Source: JAXFQS01 sp051892815 | Lineage (GTDB): Bacteria; Verrucomicrobiota; Kiritimatiellia; RFP12; DVOR01 | NCBI GenBank assembly: GCA_051892815.1 | Contig: JBJFGP010000211.1 | Location: 1-37,017 of the forward strand | Length of the DNA: 37,017 bases | Reading direction: 5' to 3' | Shown: one piece after another, positions 32,280 to 37,017 of the stretch | How positions within the stretch are numbered: position 1 is the first letter of the stretch | How the letters are laid out: each line of letters starts with the position of its first letter | The notes under the pieces: model-generated | What the model was told of the DNA's origin: nothing | Database searches by the model: none | The model's input: only the letters and a program-made list of their open reading frames with translations | Made by a program: the position numbers and the translations under genes

Positions 32280-32864
32280 ATGCGTAGCTCCAGCATCGAG
32301 CGCAACACACGAGAGACCCAGATTCATTGCAAGCTTGACCTCGATGGGGTAGGCACCTACCGCATTGAGACTGGCATACCTTTCCTCAACCACATGCTCG
32401 AACTCTTCTCCCGGCACTCGCTTATCGACCTTGAGCTTCAGGCGACGGGCGATTTGGCGGTAGACTACCACCACACGGTCGAGGATGTCGGGCTCGTGCT
32501 GGGCAGTTGCATCGATCAGGCCCTCGGCGATCGAAAGGGCATCCGCCGCTATGGCTTCTTCCGACTGCCAATGGACGAATCCCTCGCCGAGGCCGTAATC
32601 GACCTGGGCGGAAGGCCTTTTCTCGTTTGGCAAATCGCCAACCGGAAAACGCATATTCGCGACTTCGATGTCAAACTCCTCGAGGAATTCTTCCGAGCTC
32701 TCTCCGTCCAGGCCAAGATGAATATCCATATCCGCCACCTCTACGGCGACGAAGTCCACCACGCCTACGAAGGCGTCTTCAAAGCCTTTGCACGGGCCCT
32801 TCGCATGGCCACCGAGCCCGACCCGAGAGACAACCGGATTCCATCCAGCAAGGGAATCATCTGA
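32280..32864 (+). CDS. hisB: Imidazoleglycerol-phosphate dehydratase
   Basis: A 194-residue monofunctional HisB, with no phosphatase domain. It dehydrates imidazole glycerol phosphate in histidine synthesis. The metal-binding repeats are seen as FLNHMLELFSRHS with DYHHTVEDVGLVLG in the first half, and the matching HIRHLYGDEVHHAYEGVFKAFARAL in the second. The product ends PSSKGII. The stop overlaps the hisA start by one base (TGATG), so they are translationally coupled. The rest of the his genes are outside the window. Confidence 0.96.
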   Translation: MRSSSIERNTRETQIHCKLDLDGVGTYRIETGIPFLNHMLELFSRHSLIDLELQATGDLAVDYHHTVEDVGLVLGSCIDQALGDRKGIRRYGFFRLPMDESLAEAVIDLGGRPFLVWQIANRKTHIRDFDVKLLEEFFRALSVQAKMNIHIRHLYGDEVHHAYEGVFKAFARALRMATEPDPRDNRIPSSKGII

Positions 32865-33595
32865 TGGTTATCCTTCCCGCAATAGACCTGAAAGACGGCA
32901 AGTGCGTCCGACTCCGCCAGGGGCGGAAAGACGCTGTGACCGTCTACTCCGACGACCCCGTGGCGCAAGCGCGAAAATGGGTAGAGCAAGGCGCGAGGCA
33001 ACTCCATGTCGTAGACCTCGACGGGGCCTTCAACGGGGCACCGGTCCATGCCAAAGTCATCGCCCAAATCGTCGCCGCCCTCTCCATTCCCGTCGAGGTT
33101 GGAGGTGGCTTGAGAGATGACCGACATGTCGAGGAAATCCTCTCGGCGGGTGCCGAACGGGCCATCATCGGAACCCGTGCGCTCGAACACCCGGAGGCGC
33201 TCGAACCCCTTGTGCGCCGCTTTGGCGGCGACCACATCGCAGTCGGCATCGACGCCCGAAACGGCTTTGTCCAGACCAAGGGATGGGTGCATACCTCCGA
33301 AACCCGCGCAACAGACCTTGCTCGGGAAGTCGCACGCCTCGGCGTGAAGACCATCATCTATACCGACACCGCCACCGATGGGATGCTCTCAGGGACCAAT
33401 ATCCCGGCAATGGACGAGATGTGTGCCGCAGTTCCCGGCGTGCGGATTATCGCCTCCGGAGGAGTCAGCACCCCGCGAACCGTCACCGCGCTCAAGAACC
33501 TCCGACGCCCGAATCTGTGGGGCGCCATCGTCGGGAAAGCCCTTTATGACGGTGTCGTCACTCTCAGCCAAATGCAGGCCGCCGCTTCACTCTAG
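32864..33595 (+). CDS. hisA: Phosphoribosylformimino-5-aminoimidazole carboxamide ribotide isomerase
   Basis: A 243-residue TIM barrel that isomerises ProFAR to PRFAR in histidine synthesis. Opening PAIDLKDGKCVRLRQG holds the catalytic Asp8, GIDAR holds Asp130, and the phosphate-binding loops are VEVGGGLRD, YTDTATDGMLSGTN and ASGGVST. The start at 32864 is fixed by its overlap with hisB. The frame extends upstream inside hisB, but that part is a shadow. hisF and hisH do not follow; lysA comes next, 15 bp on. Confidence 0.96.
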   Translation: MVILPAIDLKDGKCVRLRQGRKDAVTVYSDDPVAQARKWVEQGARQLHVVDLDGAFNGAPVHAKVIAQIVAALSIPVEVGGGLRDDRHVEEILSAGAERAIIGTRALEHPEALEPLVRRFGGDHIAVGIDARNGFVQTKGWVHTSETRATDLAREVARLGVKTIIYTDTATDGMLSGTNIPAMDEMCAAVPGVRIIASGGVSTPRTVTALKNLRRPNLWGAIVGKALYDGVVTLSQMQAAASL

Positions 33596-33610
33596 CACCC
33601 CAGTTCATTT

Positions 33611-34864
33611 ATGACAGACAAGCACATTTCCTTTACCCTCGGGCAGATTCAGGATATCATCAAACACCACCCGACACCCTTTCACATTTACGACGAGGCC
33701 GCCATCCTCGCCAATGCCCGGAAACTCACCTCCCTCTTCGCCTGGAACCCGGGATTCCGTGAATATTTCGCCGTCAAAGCCTGCCCCAATCCGGTCATTA
33801 TGAAACTGCTGGCCAAGGAAGGTTTCGGGATGGATTGCTCCTCCCTTGCCGAACTCGTCCTGTCCGAGAAGGTCGGCGTGAGAGGCGAACGAATTATGTT
33901 CACCTCAAACGACACCCCGGACGAAGAGTTTATCAAAGCCAAGGCCCTCGGAGCCGTACTCAATCTTGACGATATTACCCACCTCGAGGCCGTCGAGTCG
34001 GTCACGGGCGGCTTGCCCGAACTGATCTGCTTCCGCTACAATCCCGGCCCCCTGAAAGAGGGTAATGCAATCATCGGCAAGCCCGAAGAAGCCAAGTATG
34101 GATTGACCAGGGAACAACTCTTCGAGGCCTACCGGAGGGCAAAAGCAAAGGGAGTCAAGCGCTTCGGTCTCCACACGATGGTAGCCTCGAATGAACTCAA
34201 TCCGCAGTACTTTGTCGAGACCGCCCGCTTGCTTTTCGACCTGGTAATCGAACTTTCCCGCGAGGTCGGAATCACCTTCGATTTCGTCAATATGGGCGGC
34301 GGCATCGGCATCCCCTACAAGCCGGAACAGACGGCCGTTGACTTGCAGGTTGTGTCGGACGGCGTGCGCAAGGCCTACGAGGAGACAATCGTCAGACAAG
34401 GTCTGCCGCCTGTGGCTCTCTATATGGAATGCGGACGAATGATTACAGGGCCTTATGGCTATCTGGTCACCACCGTGCGCCGCACCAAAGACACCTATCG
34501 CCACTATTTGGGCATGGATGCCTGTATGGCCGATTTGATGCGCCCGGCTCTTTACGGAGCCTACCACCATATTACGAACCTCTCCAAACTGGGGCGTCCG
34601 AACGACCACATTTACGATGTGACCGGTTCCCTCTGCGAAAACAATGACAAATTCGCCATCGCGCGCAAGTTGCCCGAAAGCGGAATAGGCGATATTCTGG
34701 TCATTCATGACGCCGGAGCGCACGGGCGCGCTATGGGGTTCAACTACAACGGCAAGCTTCGTTGCGGGGAGTTGCTTTTGCGCCCCGACGGTACGGTTCT
34801 GCCTATTCGCCGGGCGGAAACGCTGGAAGATTACTTCGCAACGCTTGACTTCTCCCTGATCTGA
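33611..34864 (+). CDS. lysA: Diaminopimelate decarboxylase
   Basis: A 417-residue PLP enzyme of the alanine-racemase-fold group IV decarboxylases. It makes lysine from meso-diaminopimelate. The PLP Lys56 lies in YFAVKACPNP. Others are GMDCSSLAEL, the conserved His of GLHTMVAS, the phosphate loop NMGGGIGIPY, the ECGR strand, and CENNDKFA, where the active-site Cys from the partner subunit is expected. Related enzymes (carboxynorspermidine or ornithine decarboxylases) share the fold, but the motifs match LysA best. It sits between hisA (15 bp) and queF (3 bp). Confidence 0.9.
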   Translation: MTDKHISFTLGQIQDIIKHHPTPFHIYDEAAILANARKLTSLFAWNPGFREYFAVKACPNPVIMKLLAKEGFGMDCSSLAELVLSEKVGVRGERIMFTSNDTPDEEFIKAKALGAVLNLDDITHLEAVESVTGGLPELICFRYNPGPLKEGNAIIGKPEEAKYGLTREQLFEAYRRAKAKGVKRFGLHTMVASNELNPQYFVETARLLFDLVIELSREVGITFDFVNMGGGIGIPYKPEQTAVDLQVVSDGVRKAYEETIVRQGLPPVALYMECGRMITGPYGYLVTTVRRTKDTYRHYLGMDACMADLMRPALYGAYHHITNLSKLGRPNDHIYDVTGSLCENNDKFAIARKLPESGIGDILVIHDAGAHGRAMGFNYNGKLRCGELLLRPDGTVLPIRRAETLEDYFATLDFSLI

Positions 34865-34867
34865 CCT

Positions 34868-35329
34868 ATGGCATCTCCCCGCGCTGGCAATGGCTTGACG
34901 CTGCTGGGAAGCGGCAGCACGAAATACCCCACGGACTACGCGCCGCAGGTGCTGGAGGCTTTCGACAATCGCCATCCTGAACGCGATTATCTGGTGACCT
35001 TGCGTTGCCCCGAGTTTACCTCGCTCTGCCCCATCACCTCGCAGCCGGACTTTGCAGACATCACCATCCGATATATTCCCGACAAGCGGCTGGTGGAGAG
35101 CAAGTCTTTGAAGCTCTACCTCTTTTCTTTCCGCAACCACGGAGACTTCCACGAGGACTGCGTCAACACCATTCTCTCAGACCTTCTCAAGTTGATGTCG
35201 CCAAAATACATTGAAGTTTTCGGCGAGTTTAGGCCTAGAGGTGGGATTGCGATTCATCCGCTGGCGACCTACGGCAAACCGCGTACGCGTTATGCCAAAT
35301 TGGCGGCAGAACGTCTGACTCGGGGTTAG
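34868..35329 (+). CDS. queF: NADPH-dependent preQ0 reductase (7-cyano-7-deazaguanine reductase), short type
   Basis: Reduces preQ0 to preQ1 for queuosine in tRNA. The 153-residue length marks the unimodal (B. subtilis-like) QueF. The nucleophile Cys54 is in FTSLCPITSQPDF with Asp61 behind it. The NADPH and family motif is ESKSLKLYLFSFRNHGDFHE, with the C-terminal GGIAIHP. It begins 3 bp after lysA. Other queuosine genes (queC, queE, tgt, queA) are not in the window; the PTPS-family gene at 23325-23927 is a possible but doubtful QueD. Confidence 0.96.
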   Translation: MASPRAGNGLTLLGSGSTKYPTDYAPQVLEAFDNRHPERDYLVTLRCPEFTSLCPITSQPDFADITIRYIPDKRLVESKSLKLYLFSFRNHGDFHEDCVNTILSDLLKLMSPKYIEVFGEFRPRGGIAIHPLATYGKPRTRYAKLAAERLTRG

Positions 35330-35379
35330 CGTTAGCGGGAGCGCGGGTGCATCTGAAGGGGATCTATGGAGGAGTTGAG

Positions 35380-36294
35380 ATGAGGACTATTGGTTTGCTT
35401 TCGACCATTGCAGTCAGCCTTGTTTTCCTGCTGTCCGGGTGCGCATCCATCGAACCTTTGGAACTTACCTATGTCCAGTGGAACATAGGTCATTTCGCCA
35501 TGGGGAAAGGGCCATCCACGACGCTGACACCTGCTGCCGCCCCTCGCCGAGCACAGGAATATCGTGCGCTGCTGGACATCTTGCGGCCGGACATTCTCGG
35601 GCTTTCCGAATACAATGCTTCCTTCGACACGGCGGGTACGCCGGCCGCCCAAGCGGTCTTCGCCGACTTTCCAACCTCTACCATCGGTCCCTGCAATGAT
35701 TACCAGTGGAATGCGACCTTGCTCCGCCAGGGAATCGAGGTGCTCTCCACAGAGCGTCTGGACTATCCCAAACGCTGGCAAAAGACCTATGCGCTCATCT
35801 CCCACTGCCGCGCGAAAGGGATCGATTTCACCGTAGTCCAGACTCATCTTGATTGGGATTGCGACGGGAGGCTGGGGCAATGCCACACCAATCGCCAAGA
35901 CCAAATTCGCACGCTGATTGAGCGCTTCAAGACGACGCCCCGGGTAATTATATCCGGCGACTTCAACATCAACAAAAGCCGCGAATACCAGGCTTTCGTG
36001 AAGGCTGGCTATACGAGTGTCAACTACGGCGCGTGGGGGGAGATGCGGACCTTCCGCCCGACAGAACCGGACCACGATTTTGGCTTGGACAACATCCTGG
36101 TCAAGGGTTTCGACTGCCTGGTTCCCTTTACGGCGGACCCCGCCTATCGTCTTTCCGACCACCTGCCTCTCTGCGTTCGACTGCGCGCCAAACCTGCCGC
36201 CGCGTGCCGTTCGCCAGAAGAACTTCTGGACGCCGAATTCCGCCAAGCCCGAAAGGCCTTTATGCCCGCGCTGTGGGGCGATTCCAAGCGCTGA
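35380..36294 (+). CDS. Lipoprotein of the endonuclease/exonuclease/phosphatase family
   Basis: A 304-residue protein with a lipoprotein signal: MRTIGLLSTIAVSLVFLLSG then Cys21, so it is anchored in a membrane and faces the periplasm or outside. The domain shows the family's catalytic elements in order: YVQWNIGHF (Asn), LGLSEYN (metal Glu), VVQTHLDWD (His), IISGDFNINK (Asp and Asn) and LSDHLPLCV (the Asp-His pair). Such enzymes cut DNA, sphingolipid or inositol phosphate; the substrate cannot be told. The ATG at 35380 is chosen over an upstream GTG at 35347 because GGAGGAG lies 5 nt before it and it gives a proper signal peptide. It is 50 bp after queF. Confidence 0.88.
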   Translation: MRTIGLLSTIAVSLVFLLSGCASIEPLELTYVQWNIGHFAMGKGPSTTLTPAAAPRRAQEYRALLDILRPDILGLSEYNASFDTAGTPAAQAVFADFPTSTIGPCNDYQWNATLLRQGIEVLSTERLDYPKRWQKTYALISHCRAKGIDFTVVQTHLDWDCDGRLGQCHTNRQDQIRTLIERFKTTPRVIISGDFNINKSREYQAFVKAGYTSVNYGAWGEMRTFRPTEPDHDFGLDNILVKGFDCLVPFTADPAYRLSDHLPLCVRLRAKPAAACRSPEELLDAEFRQARKAFMPALWGDSKR

Positions 36295-36343
36295 CTCCCC
36301 GCGGGCCCTGCGACTATCCTTTGGTCCCGCATCCCCTTCTCCG

Positions 36344-36931
36344 ATGACAGCCGAACAGCAGGCTCTGCGAGCCAAGATTGGCACTCTGACACCAAAGGAG
36401 TACCAAGCCCTTGCCCGACGGCTTGAAGTGGAGCACTGGCAATCCGTCAACCAATTCTGCGGCAGTTGCGGGGCACCAATGCGCCCGCATGCCAACCCGA
36501 ACGAACTGGCCAAGGTTTGCCCTGCCTGTGGCCATACCGCATACCCAGTATTCACCCCGGCCGTCATCGTGCTCGTCACCAAAGGCGAACGCATCCTCCT
36601 GCAGCGCAACACGCACTACGGCATCCCTAACTGGACGCTTGTCGCGGGATTCCTAGAACCGGGGGAAACGCTTGAAGACGCCGTCGTCCGGGAAGTACGC
36701 GAAGAAGCCTCCATCGAGTTGCGCGACATCCGCTACTTTGCCTCCCAGCCCTGGCCGTTTCCATCAACCCTGATGGTCGCCTTCCAAGCCGAATGGGCCG
36801 GCGGCGAACTCACCCCCGACGGCGAAGAAATCATCCAATCCGGCTGGTTCGGACGCGACCACCTCCCCGAACTTCCCCTGCGCGGCTCCATCGCCCGAAC
36901 CCTGATTGACACCTGGCTCGCCCGCACCTGA
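36344..36931 (+). CDS. NudC-type Nudix hydrolase (NAD+ diphosphatase / NAD-RNA decapping), short form
   Basis: A 195-residue protein with a four-Cys zinc ribbon (Cys39, 42, 59, 62), then a Nudix domain. The Nudix box begins at Gly102 (GFLEPGE) and ends REVREEASIEL, and the NudC-specific motif SQPWPFPST (134-142) follows. These enzymes split NAD(H) to NMN and AMP and remove NAD caps from RNA. The N-terminal domain of about 60-90 residues found in E. coli NudC (257 aa) is missing. The ATG at 36344 is 49 bp after the lipoprotein gene, with no strong ribosome site. A frame further upstream overlaps that gene and is a shadow. Confidence 0.9.
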   Translation: MTAEQQALRAKIGTLTPKEYQALARRLEVEHWQSVNQFCGSCGAPMRPHANPNELAKVCPACGHTAYPVFTPAVIVLVTKGERILLQRNTHYGIPNWTLVAGFLEPGETLEDAVVREVREEASIELRDIRYFASQPWPFPSTLMVAFQAEWAGGELTPDGEEIIQSGWFGRDHLPELPLRGSIARTLIDTWLART

Positions 36932-36944
36932 GCCCGTCCTAGTA

Positions 36945-36963
36945 GCAACCAACCTCTGGTTGC
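36945..36963. other. Short perfect hairpin after the nudC-like gene
   Basis: GCAACCA (36945-36951) pairs with TGGTTGC (36957-36963) around a 5-nt loop, 13 bp after the gene's stop. No T-tract follows on the plus strand, so it is at best a weak terminator. The remaining 54 bp of the window hold nothing recognisable. Confidence 0.5.
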
Positions 36964-37017
36964 GGAAGATACCCACCACTGCCCCCCGCACCTATCAACC
37001 CCTTGCCCCCGAAGGTG

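Noticed and set aside
31314..32762. 482-codon open frame on the minus strand
   Set aside because: Antisense shadow of lpxD and hisB with repetitive, unnatural composition.
1..37017. CRISPR arrays, insertion sequences, prophage or integron signs
   Set aside because: No regularly spaced repeats, transposase or integrase genes, or terminal inverted repeats were noticed anywhere in the window.

Overview
The window is a dense stretch of bacterial chromosome with a GC content in the high fifties by eye. It holds 30 protein-coding genes (one partial) and no rRNA, tRNA, CRISPR array or insertion sequence that I could recognise. LpxD (lipid A synthesis), a lipoprotein, an ETF:quinone oxidoreductase and an L,D-transpeptidase point to a Gram-negative respiratory or facultative heterotroph. 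The gene style is a secreted beta-helix (GH28-like) protein, a nucleoredoxin-like thioredoxin, an Aquifex-type aconitase, a stand-alone EboE and a large zinc-finger protein with disordered ends. This best fits the PVC superphylum (Verrucomicrobiota, Kiritimatiellota or Lentisphaerota), which is an inference and not a proven assignment.

Layout. 1-4.0 kb: the end of an L,D-transpeptidase gene, acetate kinase, a zinc-ribbon/PTS-EIIA fusion, a YbgC-type thioesterase and an HxlR regulator, separated by two structured gene-free spacers. 4.0-11.9 kb: elongation factor P with a DinG-like helicase, then leuS-eboE-iron-sulfur flavoprotein-thioredoxin behind a strong promoter. 12-15.6 kb: a compact three-gene electron-transfer operon (etfB, ferredoxin-etfA, ETF-QO). 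16-20.6 kb: arginine biosynthesis operon argJ-argB-argD-argG ending in a textbook terminator. 20.6-21.75 kb: more than 1 kb with no convincing gene but several perfect palindromes. 21.75-24.5 kb, minus strand: a secreted beta-helix protein, and a Fur-family regulator co-transcribed with a 6-pyruvoyl-tetrahydropterin-synthase-like enzyme. 24.5-36.9 kb, plus strand: ruvB-nadE, then a run of closely packed genes from aconitase through the zinc-finger protein, lpxD, hisB, hisA, lysA, queF, a lipoprotein nuclease/phosphatase and a NudC-type Nudix hydrolase.

How the genes work together. Most genes are housekeeping: acetate/acetyl-phosphate metabolism, translation (EF-P, LeuRS), electron transfer from flavoprotein dehydrogenases to quinone, arginine, histidine and lysine synthesis, NAD synthesis and turnover (nadE, nudC), deazaguanine tRNA modification (queF), lipid A synthesis and Holliday-junction processing. 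Genes of unlike function share operons through 1-4 bp overlaps.

The points most worth a second look are these: an NAD synthetase whose fused glutaminase domain has lost length and its catalytic cysteine; a PTPS-family enzyme with Glu in place of the catalytic Cys and an added zinc ribbon; the zinc-ribbon/EIIA fusion; the 686-residue C2H2 protein upstream of lpxD; an EboE without the rest of its operon; and the palindrome-bearing gene-free segment at 20.6-21.75 kb.
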